Shown here: positions 46,081 through 58,895 of the stretch, in pieces
Layout of the letters: each line of letters starts with the position of its first letter
How positions within the stretch are numbered: position 1 is the first letter of the stretch
From: Stenopsyche tienmushanensis
Taxonomy: Eukaryota > Arthropoda > Insecta > Trichoptera > Stenopsychidae
Direction of reading: 5' to 3'
DNA length: 64,000 nt
Assembly: GCA_008973525.1 (NCBI GenBank)
Contig: WACJ01000367.1
Location: 217,191-281,190 of the forward strand
Translations under genes and position numbers: made by a program
The notes under the pieces: model-generated
Seen by the model: the letters and a program-made list of their open reading frames with translations, nothing else
Told to the model about the DNA's origin: nothing
The model's database searches: none

Positions 46081-48340
46081 AATATATAATAGAGTTTTCA
46101 TACGCAAATGAGCTATTATCGTTATTTAAATAATGGCTTCGAGTATCTGACAGATGATGTCATGCCGTCACTCGAGGTGTTAACGTTGTCTTCGAGCTGC
46201 AACCTAAGACGCCCAAGAGAAAATTGCATTTTACCTCTCGGCGGGCTTTCATAGAATTTGCATAAATTTCATTCGCAATCGCACACTTCCTGCTGATAGA
46301 TTTGGCAAGATGCAACGGACTTTCAGCCTTATAATTTAAACTAAAAAATGCATCCATTACATCACTCACAAGGCGTGAGTCAGTCGAGGATTGGATGCAC
46401 GAGCGTTGCAAGCGATGCAGCACGATGCGTCTTCAATAATCGTCATTGTATCTGAGGATCTTCTCACGATTGTTTGTATGCATTAGCCGATAATGAATGG
46501 TTATGACCAACGGTCTATTCCCATTACCTTAGACTGCTTAACTACTATCAAAACATCGATCATTAAGGAGCTTTTTGCCAGCTCGACTTTTATGGCGTGC
46601 TTCATTTAATTCCATCGCTGACCATTAAATTGTTCCAGTCCAGCGGAAATTGCGGTAGATATGATTTTTTTCTAATTGTTATTGAAATATTATGCAAGCG
46701 ACGGACAATTCGGTCAAGATTCACGAGATGAAAATTCCACGTGAGGATGCGCAGCGTGTGGAACGGACCCTGAAGAATATGATCACAGTTACATAACGAT
46801 GAACAACATCCGACTTCCTGGTCTATAAAAACTCACTTTTGCAGAAAATCATAACGTGTTCGATATGATTAATAACGTAAATTACTCAGGATGCTATCTG
46901 AATTATTGATGAGATGCTAATAAATGCGCTTAGAACAGCTAAACAGGTGAAAAATATTAATTCGTTTCATTCAGCATCACGAAGAAGTGGCAATGAACTT
47001 ACAATGGTGGTACTTGTTGTCGTTGAACTTCAGACCAAAATCATTTTTTAGCATAAATTACTATGATAATAAAACATGACAATCACCTCGAACAAAGTAA
47101 TTTGTACGCATTGCTTACGTAATGCTATTTTTATTACGAAAAACATAACCATTCAAGTTGTTGTTTGTATCATAAAGAACATGGCAAACATAAATCATTA
47201 TTGTATACGTATTGAATGTTGTCCAAATATTTTTAATTATTTAAAATTAAACATCTATTAACATTTGTAGCTAACAAAATTCAGAATACGTTATGAAATT
47301 AGAGTATTTGTCAGACCAAATCACAAATTATTAATACTTCTGACACCAGTGTAATGTGGAGTGGGGGTACTCTCTTTATTGGAAGTCCTTTTTAATAAAT
47401 ATCTTAACTTCCAAATTGATTAATTTGGAAACTAATATGACCTGGCGGATCTTTACTTTCTTACGTTCACTCGCTGCTCCAATTTATTAATGGCATCAAA
47501 TTATCAAACAATGTAATAAATTAGCATTTATCATCAATTTAAGGGATGTTTTTACCTTGTTGGGCCTAAAAGTGGCCGATTTTTTAACATTTTTTTATGC
47601 GAAAAATATTAAATATAAAATGTTGATATTTAATATATTGACTAGGCAATGTCTATTGAACATAAAAATATTTTTTAAAGTTTGATTAAGAATAGTAATA
47701 AAAGTGGGGGGGAGCCATGTATGTCGATGGACGAGCGATGACATTCTTCACCATGGAAGTCCTAAGTCCTGAACAGATGATTTGCAGCAAAAAAATTAAA
47801 TATATTTTTACTTTGTATAATATCTTGTATAGTATAGACTATAGTTAGGAAGAAATATTAAAAAATAAAAAAATAGTGAGCAATTGAAAAAAAATCTTTG
47901 TTTTTACTAACTTTTTTTGTAGTTTTTTGTTCATTAAACAAACATTTTTGAATATTTTTAAATAATTATAGGTCAAACGATGAAGACATTTATTATACAC
48001 ATGTCTGCCAAATTTCATAAAGAATGCTAATCTAGGGCGTGTGGGAGCACTTCCGTGAGCTTGAAAAAAGTAGTTTCAAGAAAATCGCATTTAAAGCTTC
48101 TATTCGTTGACCTATAACTTTGCGAATTTCATTTATATAGACTTGAAATTTACTGAACGTATTCTTAAACATTGGCTCTTTCCAATACACGAAGAAGAAA
48201 AAAATGTCTCTTGATAGTTATAATATATATGTAACCTGGTGAACCTCGTGTTTAATTTTGTACTTTTAGTGCATTTTAATTTATATGAATACCGATACTA
48301 ATAAATGGTATATGTTAATGTTCTATTTGTATTGTTTCAG
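46081..48340. other. No gene recognised; candidate LTR end at 47,341-47,490
   Basis: Probably intergenic or the upstream intron of the protease gene. On the minus strand 47,490-47,341 reads GGAGCAGCGAGTG..., then CCAATAAAGAGAG (a poly(A)-signal type word), CACATTACA and CTGGTGTCAGAAGT, like the end of an LTR plus primer site. The rest shows nothing assignable. A splice acceptor (TATTGTTTCAG) ends at 48,340. Confidence 0.35.
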
Positions 48341-51300
48341 AGTGAATATGGAATGCCAGGGGTTCCATGGAATGGTTATTCAAGAGGCAGTAGTGGAAGT
48401 GGCAGCGTTGAATGGCCTCCTTGGAGCAGTCCAGGATCTAGAGTAGGAGCAGCAAGGCCTCGCAAAGGACGATTTTGTTCTTTGTTGCTCGTTGGAGGTG
48501 CTTTATTAGCTTTAGTTGTTGTTTTGGCCGTAGCTGGTCTTGCACTCTATATGGGTGCATTCAGAAGCGATACCTCAGATCGTAAGTGAACATGATTTAT
48601 GATGTTTTTAGGAAGATGCTTTAAAATTCATTGTATTTAGATGTTATTTTCTTTATAGCCATAATAGTATTCGAAGGTAAATTAAAAATGAGACGTGGTG
48701 TTGGAGTTGGGGCAGCCGCTGGTACGCCAGGTGCTGCTCGATTGTCTGCTGCTCTTCGGCAGGCATACGATAGAAGCGTTTTGGGACCAGCTTTAAATTC
48801 AGCTGATGTAAATACCATCAACAGCGATAAACTAGTTGCATTTTTTAAGCTCCATCTTGATAGAAGAAAGATTCCCAAGTAAGCAATGTCAATTTTAAAA
48901 GTAAAAATTGAATGTATTATTTTATGGAAATGATCTAAATAGTATTTTTATTTTAGCTCTGTCGTCAATTTAGAAGAAAGCATTAGAAATATCATAGTAG
49001 AGAATTCAATATTAAAAAATTCTGCATTGCGTCAATTAAATGTAGACCCAACATCAATATTAATCAGACGAGACCAAGAATCACAAAATTCAGAACAGCA
49101 TACTGGTCTTCATCCAGAAACAAAAACGTCCATGCCTGTCTTGCCACAAAATGCCAAAGAGAAGATTCTGCAAACACGAATGGGTGTTATTCGAAAACCT
49201 GCAGTCCAAACCAATCTAACGTCCAGCCATAAAATAAAAACTCCACCACCGAGCGATGAACCAGACGTCAATTTGGATACACTTCCAGTAATTCAAGGAT
49301 CATTTCAAATCACTAAAACTGATGCTGATATAACTGAAAACAAACATATTAGAGAGCACATTAAGTCTACCTCTCGACCAACGAGTCCTAAGGAACCTTC
49401 AACTGAAATAGAAAAGAGAAAACCATCCAGACCATCAATGGCAACTCGAAAGCCTGTAACGACTGCTGGAATTAGTGAATCTAAAACTCAAACAACCATT
49501 AATCCAATAACACAAAAAACAACTGCTTCAACCAGTCAAAGAACTACATTAACCACTTCAATAATCATTTTAAACAAAACTGAAAACTCTCTGAAAAAAA
49601 TTGATACAAATGTAAATTTCCAAAAAGAGAATCTTCCCGATTTCTTACCAAAACTTGACACATTATTTGCTGTTCCTGCTTATGTAGATCAAGAACCATG
49701 GCGTCCTATTAGACCAGGAGAAGCTTTTAGTACTGACATAAACACAAACACAAACTTTTCATCTGTTATAGAGGAGCCCGAAGATAGACTCGGTGAGACT
49801 GAATTAGTAGAAGACATTTCATTACTGGAAGGCATTGCCAATATAGAAGAAGTTATAACACCAGATCAATTTAACGATACTGATGCCAAATCAAACAAGA
49901 ATAACCTTTCATATCAAGGAATTTGGCCGAGCTATACTGAATATCCATCGGAACCCGTATACACAAGTTTCACTGATCCGGCGTTTTCTTCGACGCACAA
50001 AGAAATACAAACCCTCGGAATGAACTATCCTAAGCCTCATCCAATTCCAGTAAACAAACTAACCGATGAAGTTATAAGCACTAAAGAAACTGGAGAAGTT
50101 AGCTTTGATGGATACTTTGTTAACTCGCAGGTCAATGCTAGTAATAAAGTAGATTTGCCTTATATTCCTCCCAAAGATAAACTTTCAACTGTTGCTATCA
50201 ATGTGAAGCCATTGGTCAATGAAGATAATACAGAATTAGTAAATTTAAATGGTGGTGTGATTATAAGGAAACAAAATCAGTCAAATGCCTATAAAATTGA
50301 AGCAGGCAATGATAAAAATGTAGAACCAAATAATACAGCGACTCATAATTTTGTTAAAATTGAAATGTTGGCCACTGCTTCTAAACCAAATTCTTCAAAT
50401 AATGAACCAACGTTATATTCTCCACCTTCCAAATGGGAATTTGTAAATGGAAGTAGTACAGAACAAGCAAATTTGAAGAAAACTACTAATAAGACGTTCA
50501 ATGAAACGTTACAGGCTGTTATAACGGAGAACAATGATCCGGAATTAAGAGAAATACCATTCAAATATCTGCCAAACACTCAAACTAAAAATTCACTTTT
50601 AGCAAATATAACAAATATTTTTGAGAAAATAGTATCAGCATTAAATGACACAAATAATAAAGCACAAAGAATAGATAAAACACCTGAAACATTCGATGCA
50701 GCAGATGGGCCGCTTCCGACGTATGCTCATGGCTCAAGTGAACCGCTCGATACAAATACACAAGAATTACTCATGAAAGAATTGATGGAGCAAACGAGTT
50801 CATCCACTTTGTTACCTACTCTTTTACCGGTCAAATCTAATTCCGGAATTGGACGTCCTTTGAGACCACGACCCAAAATACCACCAAATGTTGAAAATAA
50901 TGGACAGGATAGAAGTTTCTCAAATAAAAATCCTTTTCAGTTTATAACTGAAGTAAAAACTTTTATTAAGAATTTAAATTCTGATGATAGTTTTCATTTG
51001 AAAAATAATAAATCCGATGATGTAAGGGATGTAAATATTTCTGTCGATCAAGTAACTCCAGATTATCATACAACTTCTGTTAAAACAGATGTGGTTACGT
51101 CTATTAGTTTCGTGAATAGAAGTGAACCTGTTTATAGAAGAGAAAATGAAACGTTGATTGATTTTATAAAAAGTGAAGACGTTAATGAATCCATTAGCAA
51201 TAATAATTTCAAGTTTTTTCCGATGAATATAACTCGTATACGAGAACCGACTAGAAAAGTAGATATCAGTGAAAAGTTTCGTTTACCAAAAACACATTCA

Positions 51301-54300
51301 GAAACAGTCGAAACAAAACCGGTTATCAAAAGTAATTTTTTAGGGACAGTACCGACGGCTACTGAGTTTTTTCTTACGCATCCTTCAACTCAGGCAATAG
51401 CACTTACTGAGAAAATTAAAATGCTTTTGAGAGACTTGGGAAAAAATCAAAATAATCTTACAATGACAACGAGTTCACCATTTTTTATTCCGGCCGATTA
51501 TGAAGACACTTTGCCATTTCAAAATAAAAGTCTCCAAGTAGACAATCAAATTAAATATAATAAAAATGTATCTCAAGAACAAATTATGGATACAGAAAAT
51601 ATAAACACTACTAAAGATGTTGAAGCTCATGTCGACATTACAGCGAGTACGTCTGCAGATAATGTAGAAAATACAACTATGCTTTCAAATGAAGACTTAA
51701 TAAACATTTTAAAAAATATATCTGTGATTAACAAAACGAACGAAACTAAGTCTCAACAAAACAAAGATGAAATAACCGCAGAGAAATTAAAGCACTTGGC
51801 TAGTATTGCGATGATTACTGATTCTCATAATAATACTTTTTTTGGAAATGAACACGTTGCACCGGATGAGACCATAATATCAACAAAAGCCGTGTCTTCA
51901 TCGTACACTGTAAACAGTGCCGGTTTTAAGATTCTAACAAAAACCTTCAATAAAATACCAGGTAGCTTCAAAGACGACGAGAAAAAATCAACAAAATACG
52001 AGACATCCCTGCAAACATTATATGAAAATCAACCGCAAACTGCAGATTCAGGTATAATTTAAAACTTGAAATAATATATGTATATTAATCCTCAACGAAG
52101 ATGACGAAATTTAACATTTTGAAATGTTTATTCTTATAGATAACTGCGGGAACAAAAGTTTAACAGTGAAATGTTCTAATGGTTTATGTTTACCGGAAAC
52201 CGCTAGATGTAACAGGCTTTTAGACTGTCCAGGGGGAGAAGATGAATTGGGATGCACTTGCGCTGATTATCTAAGATCACAATTTTTATTGAGGAAAATA
52301 TGTGACGGCGTCTTAGATTGTTGGGATTTTTCCGACGAAAACAACTGCGGTAATTAAAGCATTTTCATTGAAATTCACTAATTTTTTTATTAAATACGAA
52401 ATTAATATTTAAATGTTTGTGTATTTATTAGAATGGTGTAATCCTGAGCAATATGTCTGTTCGAACTCAAGACAATGTATCGATAGGGAGAAAATTTGTG
52501 ACGGTGAAAGAGATTGTCCGCAGGGTGACGATGAAAAACAATGCGTTACGGTGGCTTTATCTCAAGAAGACGCTAAATCATATCCATACAGTAAAGAAGG
52601 TAAGCCTTTAAAGCCTTAAACTCGCTTTTGATTAAAAAATCATGTTCTTTTCTAACGAAATTGATTAATTCAGGTTACATCATGGTACAAAAACATGGAC
52701 GCTGGGGCAGATTATGCGTGCAAAATTTTGATAAAGTCGTAGCTCGCTCTCACAGTTCACTTCAAATATCAGATTTGGGACGGGCTGTATGCCGTACGAT
52801 GACTTATAAGTATGATACATAATTTTTATTTATAAAAATATTAATTCATCCATATTCCAAACGTAATTTTGACGCATTACTATTACAGCGATTATGAAAA
52901 CGTCGATCGGGTAATCGAAGAAGACTCGGATAAAGATCAACAATATTTCTCACTTCATTACACAAGCAAAGGCGATAACAGTCGAGGAGGATTAGCATTC
53001 AGACGTTCTGGTTGCAGTCGCGGTCAAGTAGCAAAAGTCGTTTGTTCACAACTACAATGCGGTGCTCGACCACAAGCCGCATCCCAACAAGCTAGGTATA
53101 TCAACGCCACATAAAAAATCCGATATAAATCTATTCAAATTTGTATTAATTCATCAAGTGAGAGGACATTAAAAGTAAAAGATTAAAAGTAGCATTCTTT
53201 CCCGCCATTCTAGAATTGTCGGCGGCGGAAACGCTGGAGCAGGAGCATGGCCATGGCAAGCTGCTCTTTATAAAGAGGGCGATTTTCAATGCGGTGCGAC
53301 TTTAATATCGGACAGATGGCTTATATCAGCTGGCCACTGCTTCTATCAGTATGTTGTTCATAATTTTAACGCGTTATATTTATGAAATATACATCAAATT
53401 AATCGTCATAAATCTTATAGTGCGCAAGAAGACTTTTGGGTGGCGAGATTGGGTGCTCTAAGACGAGGAACATCTTTTCCTTCGCCGTATGAACAACTAC
53501 AACCGATATCATCGGTGATCCTTCATCCCGGTTATATCGATACTGGTTTCATCAACGATATAGCGCTGCTGAAAACGGCTAATTCCGTAGCGTTCAGTGA
53601 TTATATCAGACCGATATGTCTTCCCCCGTATGGAACGGATATTGGTGACGGTAGAAGATGCACTGTGATAGGATGGGGACAGCTTTTTGAAGTTGGAAGG
53701 ATTTTCCGTAAGTGCTTAAATTCATAGTCTTACAATTCTATTAAAGCTTTTCATGATTAAACGTTAATAAAATTTCATATTTTAGCCGATACTTTACAAG
53801 AAGTGGAATTACCAGTCATATCCACAATTGAATGTCGGAAACGAACATTATTTTTGCCGCTTTATCGAATCACAGACGATATGTTTTGTGCTGGATTTGA
53901 TAGAGGCGGTAGAGATGCATGCTTGGGGGATTCGGGTGGACCTTTAATGTGTCAAGTAAATATTTATTATGTATTTTTTATGCATTTATAATTAAATTTG
54001 TCACGTGTATAATTCACATATTTGTTACAGGAGCAAGACAATCAATGGTATCTTTATGGCGTTACAAGTAACGGCTATGGATGTGCTCGCGCTAATCGTC
54101 CAGGAGTTTATACAAAGGTTTCAAACTACGTCAATTGGATAGAGAATACCATGCAAGTATTTGACGACAGATCATTTGATAATTTGAACAAGTATCGGAA
54201 AAACTCATCACAGATTGATTTGGACGTGTCTGAAAGCAGAAGCTTGCATAGGCACGTCGATAAATGCAGAGGTCATAGATGTCCGCTTGGAGAATGCTTA

Positions 54301-54369
54301 CCTCCGACGCGAATTTGTAACGGATTCATGGAATGCTCGGACGGTAGCGACGAAAAAGATTGTAAATAA
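48341..54369 (+). CDS. Type II transmembrane serine protease, SEA-stalk-LDLa-SRCR-trypsin-LDLa (11 exons, 5' end possibly incomplete)
   Basis: Exons read 48341-48581, 48659-48878, 48957-52051, 52140-52349, 52432-52599, 52674-52809, 52889-53095, 53214-53348, 53421-53707, 53786-53955, 54031-54369. All introns are GT-AG and all phases agree, giving 1,735 codons. A short basic cytoplasmic tail (RPRKGR) precedes a membrane segment at 47-71. A SEA-like module (about 81-190) and a Ser/Thr/Asn-rich stalk (190-1185, one 3.1 kb exon) follow. Then come LDLa modules (1186-1300), an SRCR-like module (1300-1425), and a trypsin domain starting at R1426/IVGG. His1467 (SAGHC), Asp1517 (NDIALL) and Ser1616 (GDSGGP) form the triad; Asp1610 equals Asp189, predicting cleavage after Arg/Lys. 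The usual Trp215 is Asn1637. A last LDLa sits at 1702-1734. The layout resembles corin/matriptase-like cell-surface proteases; I do not assign an orthologue. Met at 48,353 may be the start, or coding exons may lie upstream. Confidence 0.93.
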
Positions 54370-55555
54370 ATTGATTTAGAAATTAATTTCATACCAGCCC
54401 AATTATTATTTTAAAGCATTTACTAAATATAATTCTTTTTATAAGCTATAATCAAGTGATGCAAATTCAAAAATATGAGAATTTCGACAGCCAAAGAAAT
54501 AGAACAAGGATTGCTTCATTTCAATGGTAATATAATAATCAAAGTCATAGATATAATGCGATGTATCTGAAACAATGGTAGCAGATCAAATGTTTTATTG
54601 TGGTGGGCATTACGTACATCAATAAAAATAATTATAATTACTAATGAAAGGCTTTGAGACTGATTAAAATATGATTTCCAATATTTTTATACTAAGATAG
54701 TACTTTCAGTTTTCATATAGTGATGAATTATAATAGACACTCTATTAAAAATAGTATTTTTGTTACGCGCGTGTAAAATAAATATAAAAATTATACATTT
54801 TATATTTTTTTAAATTAATGAAAAATAAGGATTTATAATACTGTTATAAATTTGTGATCTTAAATAGGTTTTGAATAGTATTTAAGTCGTTAATTTAAAA
54901 TTGTGGACAGATAAGTTTATCTTGATACGATAAGTTTGTTTGAAAAATGTATATATTTAACAATATTTTGTTTGGGAATCTCGACTTTATCTTGTGAGGT
55001 TCATAAAATAAGAATACGAATCCATATTAATAATATGATATTTAATCATAAATTATGAATTTATTTTTAATTAATAAAAATTACGTCATTGTTATGATAA
55101 TATGAAATATTTAGCGTTTATGTAGCTCTAAATGTATATATTTATTAATGTGTAAGTATTTATTTATTGTTAGAAAATTAAATTGATAATGACCTTCCTT
55201 GTCCGTTTAAATTTGCTGAAACTATGTGTTACGTAATCAAATAAATGGACAATGCGGGTCATTCGGCGTATTGTAAAACTGTTATATTACTAACGTTCCA
55301 GGCGCAATCTTTTTAAGCGACTGGAATGTGGGAATATTTATGATTCGAACTCAACCTGAATAAATTATTGACAGATGTTTATTTTTTATTTCAATCCTTT
55401 ATGACCTGATAAAAATTATGACCTGTATTTTGGGACTGTAAAGGATTCTCCTAATTGAATTTTTGCTACTTGAAACAATAAATACTGTGAAATGCTAAAA
55501 AAACTATGGAGGATAATACTGATAGGTGATGACAAAGAAGGGGAACGACGGGATT
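54370..55555. other. 3' untranslated region of the protease gene and spacer
   Basis: AATAAA-type signals occur at 54,623 (CAATAAAAATA), 54,777 (AAATAAAT) and 55,240 (AAATAAATGG); I cannot tell which is used. No other feature. Confidence 0.4.
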
Positions 55556-56140
55556 TGTTTTCATTAGCCTTTATGCGCCACTTCTTGAGCCATTTTTGTA
55601 TGTTATTGAGATCATATCATGGAGTAGTTGAGATGCTTTTGCAGGGTCGTTATGCGAAGTATAAGAGTCGTGTTCTCGGCGGGTGTCTGTTGTCGGAATG
55701 ACGGCTGTGTATAGAAGGTATAGAACTGGACCAAGTACGCTGCCTTGAGGGATGCCAGATTTTATATCGTGCAGTGTGGTGGCTTCATCTTCGTATTTGA
55801 CGTAAAATGTTCTATTTGTCAAGTATAAAGAAGTAATTCATGGGCAGTTGTTTTTCAATTTTATGTAGCAAGCCCGGATGCTACACTTTGTCAAAGGCCT
55901 TAATTACCGCCAGGAATGCTGCCGAGCAATATTTTCTTATTATCTTAAGTCCTTGTGAATCATATTAAAGATCCTGTGTATTTGTTCCACAGTCGCATGT
56001 TGTTAACGGAATCCAAATTGTTGATTAGATATTAGGTTGTTTTTCTTAATTATTGGCTTGAGTCTCTTCTAAAATTATTGGGAGTAAGCTGATGGATCTA
56101 GTACCACATGTTTCTACCAAGAATTTTAATCCTTTGGTAG
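55556..56140 (-). mobile_element. Jockey-type LINE relic (reverse transcriptase core)
   Basis: On the minus strand, from about 56,060: NLISNQQFGFR, HATVEQIHRIFNMIHKDL, then RPLTKC, then LYLTNRTFYVKYEDEATTLH and DIKSGIPQGSVLGPVLYLLY (RT motif with PQGSVLGP), then HNDPAKASQLLHDMI. Order and motifs are those of Jockey-type reverse transcriptases. Several stops and frameshifts, and the FADD block is lost. It sits in the gap between two convergent genes. Confidence 0.75.
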
Positions 56141-56749
56141 GAAGTTCATTGATGATATAAATAAAGAAGGCAATGATAAAAGAATGTCTTATGTGCTATT
56201 TTTTCAATGTTATGGGTACAAAAAATCAAATTCAAAATATTTTCATTAAAATATATTTCATATACAATAAAAAGATGAAACAATGTAGACATTTGCATGT
56301 ATATTATCATAGACCATCTATGGAATTAGAGTCAAGAGCAAAAGAACAACTATTTTTATGTACACGTTTTGCAATAGAAAAAAGCTATTTAGCAACAAAT
56401 GAAACACATTACGAAAACATTTGATAATATAAGTTAATGTATTAAATTAATATTAAGTATCAAAATTAAAATATAAACTAATCTGCTTTTATCGACACAT
56501 TCCTGTTCAATCTAAACCACGATTGTTTGAAATTTCATTATTCCATTCGCTAAAGTGACAAAGAACTATGACCGGTCATCGAATGTTAGTAATGCAGCGG
56601 AAACAATTTTTACACATAAAAAATGTATTATATATTATTATTGACGAAAAACGTTATTATGCCATCACATATAAAGTTGTTCAATATACTTAAATGATAT
56701 TTTGATTATATGAATTGCTTATAGGATTAAAAAATGTGCACAAATGATT
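56141..56749. other. CAP gene 3' flank
   Basis: Probably includes the 3' untranslated region of the CAP transcript (minus strand). I found no clear AATAAA on the minus strand close to the stop. An 83-codon plus frame at 56,173-56,424 has no motif. Confidence 0.4.
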
Positions 56750-58895
56750 TTAACCCTTATTTTCGATAGCAACAGTAGATAAGGATTTAGTTCCTTGATT
56801 AATAGTAGTTTTAAACTGTTCCGCAACAGGTTGCTCAAGCTGCAATAATAAAAATGATAATTAATGATAATAAAATTAATATGATTATTTCAACAATCAT
56901 AGAATACTTACGAAATCACCATTGCCCTTGGGAATCATCACGTTCATTTCGGATGACTTTGATGTAATTATTTCAACATCCATAGAATCGGGACTAAGAT
57001 ACATTTGGCAACCATCAGTTTTGTCTATGGAAATCGTAGGAACTTTACCAAGCACCTAAAAAGACGTATTATGAAATAAAAAGCTTATAAATTTATTTAA
57101 TAAATGCACGTAGAAATAAAACCAACCTGCATCTGCACCGATTGGCAGTTGACAAATTCAACGCTCGAGACGAGAGTGTCAAAAATTACAGCGCATTTAG
57201 AACAAGAGTCCAAAACAACGCTATTTATTTTGCCTTTGACGGTTATAGAGCTTTCGCGACAACGAAACATATAGACCACATTGTTCATTTCGGTATTTTC
57301 GACAACCAAATTAGGGTTGTTGACTTGATATTCCTATAAATTAAGAATATTTCATTTTTATACATCCAAAAGACGTAGATATTCTTAATAAGCCTTATAT
57401 AATTTTTACTCACAACGAGCCATTTCTTGCCATCTCTACTAAATACTGGAGGTTTAGCGGGTGCTTGACCAGCACCCGGAGTTGGCAAGCTTTTAGCAAA
57501 CGGTTTGGGAGCGCCAACCGGAGCTTTGAAAGGAGCGGGTCCTTCACGCAATGTTGGATTTTTATGGGTTTGCATTTCGGATGTTACTTTCTTTAAAGCT
57601 ATAAATTTTTAAATATTTATATATAAGTGGATCATAATATATGAACGTAAAAAAGCAAAAAATATATACAAATAAAAAGTTACTTTTAGTAATGTCAGCG
57701 CCTTGATTGATCTGTGCAAATAGAGCAGTACGATCATCATTAGAACCATCGTCCATCGCATCGGGCGGAGGTGGCATGCACGGTGGAGGGCACGGTGGTG
57801 GCGGAGGACACGGACCAGCACCGGCTGAACCTTTAATTAATACAATAGTGATACTAAAAATATCTATTTCCACTCAAATAATAAGAAAATGTTTCATAAC
57901 TAAGAATAATTTAAATGTAAATAATTTTTGCTAGCCGTATAAAAACTAAATTTAAACAATTACCTCCCCATGTCAAGCCAGTAGTATGATACTGCTTAAC
58001 GAAGGCTTCCAAAGAGCCGAGTGTCTCCGTCCATGCTATACACCAGTTGGTTTGTTGTTGATTTCCCTTGCTCTCTTTCAAAATACGATTTGTATAATAT
58101 TTTCCTACTTCGTTCATCTCTTTGATGTACGGCGCAGGAGCGGGTTTCTTTGCAATAAATGAATACGGTCAAATACAATAATTTAAAACGTGCTATTTAA
58201 ATCAACATATTAATAATTTAAAAAAATACCACGCAAATCCATCCGAGTGCCGGAATACTTTCAGATATGGCCGAAAGATGAGTGAAATTCGGAGAAGTCT
58301 TATTACTCTCCCTCAACTTTTGCACACCTTCGATTCCTTCAGTGTGTCCCTTCAATTGCGAGATGGCATCATTCTGATTAGAAGGAGGACTAGACTTGGA
58401 CACCATGTTCAGATAATCCCATTGCGTTCTACAAACAATCAAATAACGTTTAAACATCCTCATATATTTACACGTGGCCATCGATAAATAAATTAATATA
58501 CTGACTCAAACAGCTTCTTGACGAGCGCAGCTTGTTCTTCGACATGCTGCATCTTAGCCGAGCATTGGATGAACCGCTCCAACGGTCCCTAAAGATAAAT
58601 CATTAATATTTCATGATATATTTAAATGTATCTTTACGATGTAAATAAATGCTACTTACTTCCATGATTTCTTTATACACTTGTAAACTCATGGTGGAGG
58701 GTGGTGATGCTTGACGCTTTGGAGAAATTACAGGACTCTCAGTGCTGGAAGATTCTTGCGGGCTGATCGGTACCGAAGCGGGCGGATTGGGCAGAAACGT
58801 AGCAACTTGCTCTAGCCGCAATACGACACCTTCGAGACGTTCAATTAATTTTTCCAAATTGGGTGCGGCGGATTTAAAATGTTCCTTTTCAGGCG
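56750..58895 (-). CDS. capt: Adenylyl cyclase-associated protein (CAP/capulet), nine 3' exons, 5' exon missing
   Basis: CAP recycles ADF/cofilin-bound actin monomers and speeds filament turnover in the cytoplasm. Exons on the minus strand: 58895-58660, 58588-58506, 58428-58230, 58147-57964, 57830-57684, 57598-57414, 57333-57127, 57055-56912, 56839-56750. All junctions are GT-AG and phases agree, giving 490 codons after a split codon. In order: the end of the N-terminal coiled coil ([19 protein letters not shown]), the helical folded domain ([45 protein letters not shown]), the proline-rich stretch ([16 protein letters not shown]), a WH2-like actin-binding region ([24 protein letters not shown]), and the C-terminal beta-helical CARP domain ([54 protein letters not shown]). 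The stop is TAA at 56,752-56,750. The start exon needs a donor in phase 1 and was not found up to 64,000. Family identity is firm. Confidence 0.95.

Noticed and set aside
57707..57934. A plus-strand frame with Gly/His-rich repeats
   Set aside because: It is the antisense shadow of the proline-rich exon of CAP.
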